From NCBI GenBank assembly GCA_003162395.1, contig PMON01000070.1, positions 62,500 through 126,499 of the forward strand: a stretch of 64,000 nucleotides of DNA, in the 5' to 3' direction. The position numbers were made by a program, and so were the translations under genes. Shown here piece after piece: positions 25,383 through 33,494 of this stretch. The stretch comes from Acidimicrobiaceae bacterium. GTDB taxonomy: Bacteria > Actinomycetota > Acidimicrobiia > Acidimicrobiales > RAAP-2. Below the pieces are notes generated by a model. It saw only the letters and a list, made by a program, of their open reading frames with translations. It did no database searches and was not told the DNA's origin. Each line of letters opens with the position of its first letter. Position 1 is the first letter of the stretch.

Positions 25383-28300
25383 TCAGCTGCTCGGCACGAG
25401 AAGGCTGTTGAGGGCGTCGCTGACCCGCGCGAACTCGGCATCGAAGCTCACCACCAGCTCGGTGGTCTCGTCGAAGCGCGCCATACGCGCGTTCATCTCC
25501 ATCTGCTCGCAGACCGAAGCCAGCGTCGTGGCGCCGATGTTGGCGCTCGCACCACGAAGTGCGTGCGCGGCGCGCTGGATCGCCTCGACGTCGCCCTGGC
25601 CCATCACGCGAACGAGCTCGCCACGACCCTCGGACGTCTGCACGAGGTACTGGCCGATGATCTCGGCGAGCACGGCGCCCTCGCCGTCGTCGAGGCTCAA
25701 CAGCAGCGAGATCTGCTCGGGATCAAGCGGCGTGGCGCCCTCGTTGCCCGCCGCCGTCGGTGCGTCCGCCACCTGGGTGACGCCACCGAGCCATCGCTCG
25801 AGCACGTCGGCGATCGCCTCGATGCGGATCGGCTTGGTGACGTAGTCGTCCATCCCCGCCGCGAGGCAGGCCTCCCGGTCGCCCTCCATCGCGGCTGCGG
25901 TCATCGCGATGATCGGCGTGTGGCGAGATGAGCCCTCGACCCGGCGGATCTCTGCGGTTGCCTCGTAGCCATCCATCTCGGGCATCTGGCAGTCCATGAG
26001 GACCGCGTCAAAGGCGCGCGAGCGCATCGCAAGGATCGCCTCGCCCCCATGGTTGGCGATCTCGAACTCGTAGCCCAGCTTGGCGAGGACCTTCGAGCCC
26101 ACCAGCTGGTTCATCTTGTTGTCCTCGACCAGCAGGATCATTCCTCGTCCTTCCGTGCTCGCGGGCGTGACGGCGACGCGCGCGGTCGATGGCGGCCCGG
26201 CCTCGTCGTTCAGGCTGGTGATGAGGCAGTCGAAGAGCTCCGACGGCCGGACTGGCTTAGTCAGACTCGCCGCGAAGCCACGCAGGTGCGCCTCCGCCGC
26301 GCTCAGTCGATCGCCTGAGGAGCTGAGCAAGAAGAGCAGCATGGGCGAGGTCGTGACCCTCGCGCGGAGCAAGCGGGCGAGCTCGATCCCGTCCATGCCG
26401 GGCATGTTGAGATCGAGCACGCCGATGTCGAAGGGCTCCCCGCTGGCGGCGGCGGCACCGGCGAGCGCAACGGCCTCGTAGCCGTCCGCTGCCTCGACGA
26501 CCTCGACGCTCCATGACGACAGCTGCTGTCGGAGGATCTTGCGATTCGTGGTGTTGTCGTCGACGACCAGCGCACGCTTGCCCTCGAGGCGACGTGGCTC
26601 ACGGACCCGATCCGACGCCGTCGAGCGATCCCCGCGCCGCAAGGACAGCTCGAACCAGAACGTGGAGCCCTCGCCGGGTGTGCTCAGACAGCCCAGTTGA
26701 CCGCCCATGAGCTCGACGAGCTGGCGGCTGATCGCGAGTCCCAAGCCGGTGCCGCCGTACTTGCGGGTGGTGGACGAGTCTGCCTGGGCGAACGGGCGGA
26801 ACAGCCGTTCGAGGTCCGAGGCTGCGATGCCGATCCCCATGTCCACGACCTCGAATCGGATCGCGACGCGGTCCGAGGACTCGTGGAGCGAGCGGATCCG
26901 GATCACGACCTCGCCTTCGCTCGTGAACTTGACGGCGTTGGAGCCGAGGTTGAGGAGCACCTGCTGGACCCGCACGCCATCGCCGAGCAGCTCGGTCGGC
27001 ACGTCGGGATGGACGTCGACCAGCAACTCGATGCCCTTGGTGCTGGCGGTGCCGGCAAGGATCCGACCGACGTCGTCGGCCACGCGAGTCACGTCGAAGG
27101 CCACCTCTTCGACCTCCAGCTTGCCCGCCTCGATCTTCGAGAAGTCGAGGATGTCATTGATGATGACGAGGAGGTTCTCGGCTGACACCTTGACCCCGGA
27201 CGCGAGCTCGCGCTGGCCCTCGTCCATGTCGGTCTGCATGAGCAGGTCGGTGAGGCCGATCACCCCGTTCATTGGCGTGCGAATCTCGTGGCTCATCGTG
27301 GACAGGAAGTCGGACTTCGCCGTCGAGGCCTGGAGCGCGCCGTCGCGGGCCGCCGCGAGGTCCTCGGTGGCTTGACGCGCCTCGGTGACGTCGCCGCCGT
27401 TGAGCACGTAGCCCCGCACCGAGGGGTCGTCGAGCAGGTTCGTCGCTGTCCAGGCGATGGTTCGCCACTCACCGTTGCGGTTGCGCATGCGCGACTCGAA
27501 CGCCGCGGTCCGTGCCTTCTCGACGGCAAGGCTGTGCAGGTGGCCGACCATCGCGGTTGCGTCGTCGGGATGCGCGATGCCCTGGAGCTCGCTGCCCTGG
27601 AGCTCGTGGGGCTCGTAGCCGAGGACCCGCATCGCCGAGGGCGTGATGTAGGCGACCTGCAGGTCGGCGTCGGCGACGACGATCAGGTCCCACGAGTTGT
27701 CGATGAGCGAGCGGAATCGCGCTGAGTTGAGCGCCTGGGCCTCATGCACGGAGAACCAGAGCCGGATGCCGCAGACCAAGAGCGCGCCTGCGGCGAATCC
27801 CATCGCGACCCTGCTCACGTGGCCCCCGAGACTGGCGTCGACGAAGACCAGCAGGCCAGCGACAGCGCCGAAGGCTGGGATCGCGAAGCCGGCTGATCTC
27901 GACGACTTGATCGACGCGGTACGTGCCGCGCGACCGCTTGCCCCACGCTGCGCGTTCGCGGGCAGCACCCACGCGGCCGTGGCAAGGAGGAGCAGTGAGA
28001 CGGGCCACACCGCGGCGTTGGTGATGTAGCCGATCTTGGTGCTCGGCTGCAGCAGGTTGAACATGTCGCCCACGACGTTCGTCGCCATCGCGACCGACGC
28101 GATTGCGAAGAACCGGCGGTAGTCCCGCGGGAGGACGGCCATTGCCCCGACGGCGAGCGCCAAGAGCAAGATGTCGCCGACGGGGTACGCCATGCTCATG
28201 GCGGTCGAGAGATTGCCACCACCGGTCGCCCGCAGCACCGTCTCGAAGAGGAACGCACCCGACACGGCGGCGACCGCGAGGCCGGCGATCAGGCCGTCGA

Positions 28301-28790
28301 GCGACGTCGCGAGCAGCGAACCGTTGTTGCCGCGGCGGATCAGCGCCATGAACGCGAGGTAGCAGAGCGGGAAGAAGCAGACGTAGAAGCCGTCAGCAAC
28401 CGAGGGAACCGACGGCGTCGCACCCCCGAGCGACTCCACGGTCAGCGCGATGTCCCCGATTGCCCACATGCAGCAGGCCCATCCGAGGACGATCGGGAAG
28501 ACGTTGGTCGCCGACTGCTCCGAGCGCCAGGATCGGCTGAAGAAGCGCAGCACGCAGACGGCGCCCATCGAGAACTCGAACACGTCCACACCCCACCCGT
28601 CGACTGGGGTGAAGTGCGAGCCGTTCGCCCGAACGACGAGCGAGATGATGAACGCGACGACCAAGGCCGCGGCGACGACGAGCGCCCCGTGGACGAGTGG
28701 TTCGATTCGGTTCGTGGTGTCGGACCCAGAAGCGTCCGCGTCGATTGTCGTGGAGAGTGTCAAGACGTCCCCTTGGCCGTGTTGTGTCAT
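25383..28790 (-). CDS. Hybrid sensor histidine kinase with two receiver domains and HPt
   Basis: An 1135-residue membrane kinase. Residues 30-350 hold about nine or ten transmembrane segments forming an integral-membrane sensor. Then PAS (about 360-475, FRSLIDNSWDLIVVADADLQ), HisKA with STMSHEIRTPMNG, HATPase (NAVKFTSEGEV, KYGGTGLGLAISR), receiver 1 (VVDDNTTNRK, Asp in GVLDLNMPGMDG), receiver 2 (VEDNKMNQ, LMDCQMPEMDG) and a C-terminal HPt domain with AHALRGASANIG. All phosphorelay residues are present. Output most likely passes through the HPt to the co-encoded GGDEF regulator, whose start lies directly after this stop. The ligand cannot be deduced. ATG start; the first 28 residues are soluble. 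Confidence 0.92.
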   Translation of the reverse strand: MTQHGQGDVLTLSTTIDADASGSDTTNRIEPLVHGALVVAAALVVAFIISLVVRANGSHFTPVDGWGVDVFEFSMGAVCVLRFFSRSWRSEQSATNVFPIVLGWACCMWAIGDIALTVESLGGATPSVPSVADGFYVCFFPLCYLAFMALIRRGNNGSLLATSLDGLIAGLAVAAVSGAFLFETVLRATGGGNLSTAMSMAYPVGDILLLALAVGAMAVLPRDYRRFFAIASVAMATNVVGDMFNLLQPSTKIGYITNAAVWPVSLLLLATAAWVLPANAQRGASGRAARTASIKSSRSAGFAIPAFGAVAGLLVFVDASLGGHVSRVAMGFAAGALLVCGIRLWFSVHEAQALNSARFRSLIDNSWDLIVVADADLQVAYITPSAMRVLGYEPHELQGSELQGIAHPDDATAMVGHLHSLAVEKARTAAFESRMRNRNGEWRTIAWTATNLLDDPSVRGYVLNGGDVTEARQATEDLAAARDGALQASTAKSDFLSTMSHEIRTPMNGVIGLTDLLMQTDMDEGQRELASGVKVSAENLLVIINDILDFSKIEAGKLEVEEVAFDVTRVADDVGRILAGTASTKGIELLVDVHPDVPTELLGDGVRVQQVLLNLGSNAVKFTSEGEVVIRIRSLHESSDRVAIRFEVVDMGIGIAASDLERLFRPFAQADSSTTRKYGGTGLGLAISRQLVELMGGQLGCLSTPGEGSTFWFELSLRRGDRSTASDRVREPRRLEGKRALVVDDNTTNRKILRQQLSSWSVEVVEAADGYEAVALAGAAAASGEPFDIGVLDLNMPGMDGIELARLLRARVTTSPMLLFLLSSSGDRLSAAEAHLRGFAASLTKPVRPSELFDCLITSLNDEAGPPSTARVAVTPASTEGRGMILLVEDNKMNQLVGSKVLAKLGYEFEIANHGGEAILAMRSRAFDAVLMDCQMPEMDGYEATAEIRRVEGSSRHTPIIAMTAAAMEGDREACLAAGMDDYVTKPIRIEAIADVLERWLGGVTQVADAPTAAGNEGATPLDPEQISLLLSLDDGEGAVLAEIIGQYLVQTSEGRGELVRVMGQGDVEAIQRAAHALRGASANIGATTLASVCEQMEMNARMARFDETTELVVSFDAEFARVSDALNSLLVPSS

Positions 28791-29068
28791 CGTTCGAGCG
28801 GGAAAGCATGACGACGGCGGATCTCCACGGGCTCACCGCTCCAACAACGGACAATCAATCGGTGGGCGGCCCATGGGCGGCGTGCCTGCCGGCGCCCAGT
28901 CTGGGAAGTCCCGTTTGCCCAGGTGCAAGATGCGACGCGGGCGTCGACCCTTCCGTCAGCACTCACCGCGGACAGGCGCGACGCTCACTGGTGTCGTCGA
29001 GCGGCCCTCTTATCGAATCCTCAGTCTTCTCACAGACCCTGCCAACGGACGAGTGGGAGCCTCGCGCA
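28791..29068. other. Divergent intergenic region
   Basis: The 278 bases between the leftward hybrid kinase and the rightward response regulator contain no family-like coding frame. An open frame continues upstream of the response regulator here, but its residues show no domain, so I treat it as untranslated. Confidence 0.4.
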
Positions 29069-29785
29069 ATGGCATCGCTGGGAGCCCCAAGCTCCGACAC
29101 GAGGATCCTGGTCGTCGACGACGAGCCCTCCATCCTCGACGCGGTGTCCACGATGCTTCGCTATGAGGGCTACGTCGTCAGCATCGCGACCAACGGTGAA
29201 GAGGCGCTCGCCTCGGTGCGCTCGCATCCACCGTCGCTCATCGTGCTCGACGTGATGCTCCCGGATCTCGACGGCATCGAGCTGACCAAGCGCCTTCGAG
29301 CAGACGGCAGTGAGATGCCAATCCTGCTGCTGACTGCTCGAGACGCCCTGGAGGACAAGGTCGCCGGCCTCGACATCGGTGCCGATGACTACGTGACCAA
29401 GCCGTTCGTGCTCGCGGAAGTCATCGCACGCGTCCAGGCGCTCCTGCGAAGGAGCGCTGGCACGCAGCGACGCGCGGGCCGGCTCAGCTTCGCGGACGTC
29501 GTGCTCGACGAGCGCACCCATGAGGGCTTTCGCGGGGGAACGAGGATCCCGCTCACGGCCACCGAGTTCAATCTGCTGCGCTACCTGCTGCAACATCCGA
29601 GGACCGTGCGCTCCAAAGAGCAGATCCTGGACGACGTCTGGCACTACGACTTCGGGGGCGAGACGGGCATCGTCGAGACCTACGTCAGCTACCTGCGAAG
29701 GAAGCTCGACGCGCTGGGTTCGCCGCTGATCCACACGATCAGGTCGGTGGGGTTCATCCTCCGTGAGGCCGAGGACGCGAGCTAG
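29069..29785 (+). CDS. OmpR-family response regulator
   Basis: A 238-residue DNA-binding regulator. The receiver domain has VVDDEPSILD, the acceptor Asp in LIVLDVMLPDLDG, Thr in LLLTARD and Lys in YVTKPF. The winged-helix output domain covers about residues 135-235: LTATEFNLLRYLLQHPRTV, DDVWHYDF and YVSYLRRKLD, with the final IRSVGFILRE. ATG 29069 was chosen because it gives a ten-residue lead before the receiver. Its TAG is followed at once by the GTG of the cognate kinase. The ABC exporter genes downstream on the same strand are the likely regulated targets. Confidence 0.92.
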   Translation: MASLGAPSSDTRILVVDDEPSILDAVSTMLRYEGYVVSIATNGEEALASVRSHPPSLIVLDVMLPDLDGIELTKRLRADGSEMPILLLTARDALEDKVAGLDIGADDYVTKPFVLAEVIARVQALLRRSAGTQRRAGRLSFADVVLDERTHEGFRGGTRIPLTATEFNLLRYLLQHPRTVRSKEQILDDVWHYDFGGETGIVETYVSYLRRKLDALGSPLIHTIRSVGFILREAEDAS

Positions 29786-31312
29786 GTGTCGCTTCGTGCC
29801 CGCTTGCTCGCCGCGGTCGCGCTCGTCTTGCTGGTCGCCCTTGGCGCCGCGAGCGTCGCGACGTACTCGATCGTCTCGACGAGCCTCATGAATCGGGTCG
29901 ACGCGATGCTTCGCACCTCGCGCACCGGATTCGAGCTCGCCGTGAGCCACGGGCAGACCATCGACTGCGCACGCGGCCCCCGCTTCCCGCCTCCTTCGGT
30001 CCGCCATGTCCCGTTCGTGGGAGGCCCCGGACGCCCAGGGACCTTCTTGGCGACCCAGTTCGTCGAGCTCCGGACACCTTCTGGCGAGGTCGTGAAGCGC
30101 CAGGAATGCCCGGCGTATGTCGGGACCCATCCGTACCGCCCGCTCCTCCCGCCCGCTGCGAGCATCAGGGCCGCCGTGGCGTCGACGTCGGGAACGAGCT
30201 CCTTCCTCACGGTCGCAGGGCAGACGGCCGGTGCGCCGCCGTTCCGCGTCAGCATCACCCGATTGGCGAGCGGTGACTTGTTGATCCAAGGGATCGCCAT
30301 CGCCGACACGCAGAACACCCTGCACGACCTGTTGGCTGCGGAGTTCCTCGTGAGCGCGATCGCGCTCTTCTGCGCCGTCATCGCCGGATGGTTCCTCGTG
30401 CGCGTCGGGCTTCGTCCGCTGCGCGCCGTGAGCCGGACCGCCGCGCTCACGAGCTCGGGGAGCCTGGACCTGCGCGTCGCGGTCGTCAATCCGGGCACCG
30501 AGATCGGCCAGCTCGGCCGGGCGTTCAACGGGATGCTCGATCAGATCCAGGGTGCCATCGCCGAACGAGACGCGTCCGACCAGCAGCTACGACGATTCGT
30601 GGCGGACGCATCCCACGAGCTTCGAACGCCCATCGCGGCGATCTCGGCCTACGCGGAGCTCTTCGAGCGCGCGGCGGACGAGGATCCCGACGACCTCGAG
30701 CGGGTGCTCGGTGGCATCCGTGACGAGGCAGCTCGCATGGAGTCGCTGGTCGAGGACCTCTTGGCGCTTGCGAGGCTGGACGAAGGCATCGTCGGCGCGA
30801 GGCGGCCGGTCGAGCTCGTCCGACTGTGCGCGGCCTCGATCGACGAGGCCCGGACGCTCGCGCCCGAATGGCCCACCACGCTCATGGCCTCACGTCCGCT
30901 CGAGGTCCTGGGTGACGAGCACCAGCTGCATCGCGTGGTTGGAAACCTCCTCGCGAATGTCCGCCAGCACACTCGTGCGGGCACGTCCACGACGGTCACG
31001 GTGCAGTCGCTGGGCAACGAGGCGATCGTCGGTGTGCACGACGACGGTGAGGGAATGAGCGCTGAGGACGCGCGCTACGCATTCGAACGGTTCTGGCGGG
31101 GCGATCCCTCTCGCTCGAGACTGCACGGCGGCTCGGGACTCGGTCTCTCGATCGTTCGCTCGATCGTCGCCTCCCATGGCGGCTCGGTCACCCTCGAATC
31201 GCGTGAGGGAGTCGGGACCACGGTGCAGGTGCGGCTTGTGCTCTCGACGCACGCCGCGTTGCCGGCAATTCCTAATGGGTCCACCGAGAGTTCCCAGAGC
31301 CTCCTTATGTAG
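29786..31312 (+). CDS. Sensor histidine kinase (HAMP, HisKA, HATPase)
   Basis: A 508-residue membrane kinase. A first span (residues 6-28) and a second (about 190-215, FLVSAIALFCAVIAGWFLV) enclose a 160-residue extracytoplasmic sensor rich in Pro and Gly with two Cys. HAMP follows (LRAVSRTAALTSSGSLDLRV), then HisKA with FVADASHELRTPIAAISAYA, and HATPase with VGNLLANVRQHT and GGSGLGLSIVR. The GTG start directly abuts the regulator's TAG, so the pair is translationally coupled. Forty-four bases later the ABC permease begins. The organisation resembles CprSR/BceRS-style envelope-stress systems that control a neighbouring exporter; this is inference. Confidence 0.92.
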   Translation: MSLRARLLAAVALVLLVALGAASVATYSIVSTSLMNRVDAMLRTSRTGFELAVSHGQTIDCARGPRFPPPSVRHVPFVGGPGRPGTFLATQFVELRTPSGEVVKRQECPAYVGTHPYRPLLPPAASIRAAVASTSGTSSFLTVAGQTAGAPPFRVSITRLASGDLLIQGIAIADTQNTLHDLLAAEFLVSAIALFCAVIAGWFLVRVGLRPLRAVSRTAALTSSGSLDLRVAVVNPGTEIGQLGRAFNGMLDQIQGAIAERDASDQQLRRFVADASHELRTPIAAISAYAELFERAADEDPDDLERVLGGIRDEAARMESLVEDLLALARLDEGIVGARRPVELVRLCAASIDEARTLAPEWPTTLMASRPLEVLGDEHQLHRVVGNLLANVRQHTRAGTSTTVTVQSLGNEAIVGVHDDGEGMSAEDARYAFERFWRGDPSRSRLHGGSGLGLSIVRSIVASHGGSVTLESREGVGTTVQVRLVLSTHAALPAIPNGSTESSQSLLM

Positions 31313-31356
31313 CGCCCGTACGTTGCCGAGCAGTACGCAACCTTGGAGGAACGAGC

Positions 31357-32706
31357 ATGGGCACGATCAGGCGCGGCATGAAGAACGCGTTCCGCAACTC
31401 GATTCGTACGCTCTCGATCGTGCTCATCTTGGGCATCAGCTTTGCGCTGGCCCTCGTCATGATCCTCTCGCACCAGGCAGTCGCCCAGCGCATCACGGCG
31501 GTCTCGACGTCGTCGGGCAATCTGATCTCGGTGACGCCCGCCGGATTCGGCGGCTTCGGCTTCGGCGGCGGCAACCCCTTGAGTGCCGCGAACATCGCGA
31601 CGATCAAGTCCACCCCGCACGTGGCCTCGGTCGCCGAGTCGATCACGGGTCGACTCACCAACCCGAACACCTCTTCGGGCGGCGGTCCGTTCGGGGGCAA
31701 CTCGAACTCGAGCGCGACGACGAACCTCACCTCACCGATCGCTGGGGGCGCGCTGGGCGGGGCGTTCGGTGGCGGATCTGGCGGCACCTTCGTCCCGCCG
31801 GTCCAGGTGACCGGTACCAATGAGCCAACGAGCCCCTCGGCAGCAGGCGCCGGCGCGTCATCACTGACCATCACGTCGGGAGCCGCGATCTCGGGCAACT
31901 CATCGGCTGACGTCGCGATGGTCGGCACCGCGCTCGCCACCAAGAACGGGCTTCAGGTCGGCAGCACGTTCACGGCATACAGCAAGACGTTCACCGTCGA
32001 GGGGATCTACAAGACCAATAGCACGTTCTCGAATGCGGGCCTGATCATGCCGCTCCAGACCGTCGAGACCTTGTCGAGCGTCGCGGGACCGACGTCGGCG
32101 ACCGTGACCGTCGACTCGATTTCGAACGTGGTCCCGACGGCAGCAGCCATGCAGACGTCGCTCGGCACGAACGTCGCGACCGTGACAGTCGGCACGCGGG
32201 GATCCCAGGCCATCGTGCAGTCGTACAACTCGATCGAGCAGATCTCGCTCTACAGCTTGGCCGGGGCGCTCGTCGCGGGCTCCATCATCCTGCTGCTCTC
32301 GATGCTGATGATCGTCCGAGAGCGTCGACGCGAGATCGGCGTGCTCAAGGCATTCGGCTCTTCGAACCAAGGGATCGTGAAGACGTTCGTCACCGAGGCG
32401 ATGACACTCACCGTCCTCGGCGGCGTCGTCGGTGTGGTCCTCGGTGCGCTGCTCGCCAACCCGATACTCGGGGTCCTCGAGCGCAGCAGTTCGAGCACTC
32501 CGACGGGTGGCGGCGGGCGCGGCGGGAGGCTCGGTGGAGCGGGCTTCAACCCCGGAGCGGCGATCAGCGACCTGCATGCCGCTGTTGGGCCGAGCATTCT
32601 GCTCTACGGGATCCTGGCGGCTGTCGGCATCGCACTGGTCGGCAGCGCCCTGCCCGCCTACCTGATCGCAAAGGTCCGACCAGCAGAAGTGATGAGGAGT
32701 GAGTGA
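31357..32706 (+). CDS. MacB/FtsX-type ABC transporter permease
   Basis: A 449-residue permease. An N-terminal span (LSIVLILGISFALALVMIL) is followed by a large extracytoplasmic MacB_PCD domain (about 50-280) and three C-terminal FtsX spans (about 300-330, 345-375, 410-440). The extracytoplasmic part is unusual: it starts with a Gly/Phe-rich stretch (AGFGGFGFGGGNPLS) and a Ser/Gly/Thr-rich insert (about 105-155, SSGGGPFGGNSNSSATT) not seen in compact MacB domains. Last spans are separated by a further Gly/Arg-rich segment (STPTGGGGRGGRLGG). GGAGGA precedes the ATG. It overlaps the ATPase gene by a few bases, so the pair is coupled. Probably exports an antimicrobial, peptide or lipid; no substrate is visible. 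Confidence 0.88.
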   Translation: MGTIRRGMKNAFRNSIRTLSIVLILGISFALALVMILSHQAVAQRITAVSTSSGNLISVTPAGFGGFGFGGGNPLSAANIATIKSTPHVASVAESITGRLTNPNTSSGGGPFGGNSNSSATTNLTSPIAGGALGGAFGGGSGGTFVPPVQVTGTNEPTSPSAAGAGASSLTITSGAAISGNSSADVAMVGTALATKNGLQVGSTFTAYSKTFTVEGIYKTNSTFSNAGLIMPLQTVETLSSVAGPTSATVTVDSISNVVPTAAAMQTSLGTNVATVTVGTRGSQAIVQSYNSIEQISLYSLAGALVAGSIILLLSMLMIVRERRREIGVLKAFGSSNQGIVKTFVTEAMTLTVLGGVVGVVLGALLANPILGVLERSSSSTPTGGGGRGGRLGGAGFNPGAAISDLHAAVGPSILLYGILAAVGIALVGSALPAYLIAKVRPAEVMRSE

Positions 32707-33377
32707 TGATCAAGGTGACGGAGCTAACCAAGCGATTCAAGTCCGGGGACTCGATCGTGACGGCGGTCAACAACCTGTCCTTCTCGGTCGAGACCGGGCA
32801 GTTCGCGGCCATCGTCGGGACAAGTGGCAGCGGGAAGTCCACGCTGCTGTCACTGCTCGGCGGGCTCGATCGACCAAGCGCGGGTGAGGTGCGCGTGGAC
32901 GACCTCGTGATCAGCAAGGGATCGGACCGCCAGCTCATCAAGTACCGGCGCGACATGATCGGGTTCGTCTTTCAGAACTTCAGCCTGATCCCCAATCTGG
33001 ACGCCACCGAGAACGTGATGCTCCCCATGGAGTTCGTCGGCGTCAAGAGGTCCGAGCAGCGATCGAGGGCGGTCGAGCTGCTCGAGCAAGTGGGCCTCAA
33101 GGGGTCCAAGCAGGAGCGGCGACCCTCGAGGCTCTCCGGCGGCGAGCAGCAGCGCGTCGCGATCGCACGAGCACTCGCCAACAAGCCACGGCTGATCCTT
33201 GCGGACGAGCCGACGGGGAACCTCGATTCTGCCACCGGGAAGTCGATCGTCGACATCCTTCGCCAGCTCAGCCACTCGAGCGCGACGACAGTGATCATCG
33301 TGACCCACGACCTCTCGGTCGCTCAGAAGGCCGACGTGGCCCTCCGGCTCGAAGACGGTGCGCTGGCGGCAACCTGA
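32706..33377 (+). CDS. ABC transporter ATP-binding protein (MacB/LolD type)
   Basis: A 223-residue ATPase. Walker A is GTSGSGKSTLL, the Q-loop FVFQNFSLIPN, signature LSGGEQQRVAIARALA, Walker B LILADEPTGNLDS and switch His in IVTHDLS, all intact. The sequence matches the MacB/LolD/FtsE class that drives FtsX-type permeases such as the one directly upstream. ATG 32706 shares its first A with the last base of the permease TGA and has GAGGAG six bases upstream; the GTG three bases earlier would leave only three bases to the SD sequence. The operon order regulator, kinase, permease, ATPase suggests signal-dependent export. Confidence 0.93.
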   Translation: MIKVTELTKRFKSGDSIVTAVNNLSFSVETGQFAAIVGTSGSGKSTLLSLLGGLDRPSAGEVRVDDLVISKGSDRQLIKYRRDMIGFVFQNFSLIPNLDATENVMLPMEFVGVKRSEQRSRAVELLEQVGLKGSKQERRPSRLSGGEQQRVAIARALANKPRLILADEPTGNLDSATGKSIVDILRQLSHSSATTVIIVTHDLSVAQKADVALRLEDGALAAT

Positions 33378-33411
33378 GGGCGAGCTCGCGTCGCGCCAGA
33401 CGTCACGTTCG

Positions 33412-33433
33412 GACATCGGCCGCCCGATGTCCC
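33412..33433. terminator. Perfect 9-bp hairpin after the ABC exporter
   Basis: GGACATCGG, CCGC, CCGATGTCC: a perfect 9-bp stem with four-base loop, 35 bases after the ATPase stop and 61 bases before the aminopeptidase start. Without a U tract it may be an actinobacterial terminator; its dyad symmetry also allows an operator for the downstream gene. Confidence 0.5.
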
Positions 33434-33494
33434 CGGTGTTGCAGGCGGCGCGAAGCCGGAGATGCCCGCTCCCGTGCAGGGATAGTTTCCAGTC

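Noticed and set aside
28697-29068. Upstream extension of the OmpR regulator frame
   Set aside because: The extra residues show no domain and the ATG at 29069 gives the normal receiver start.
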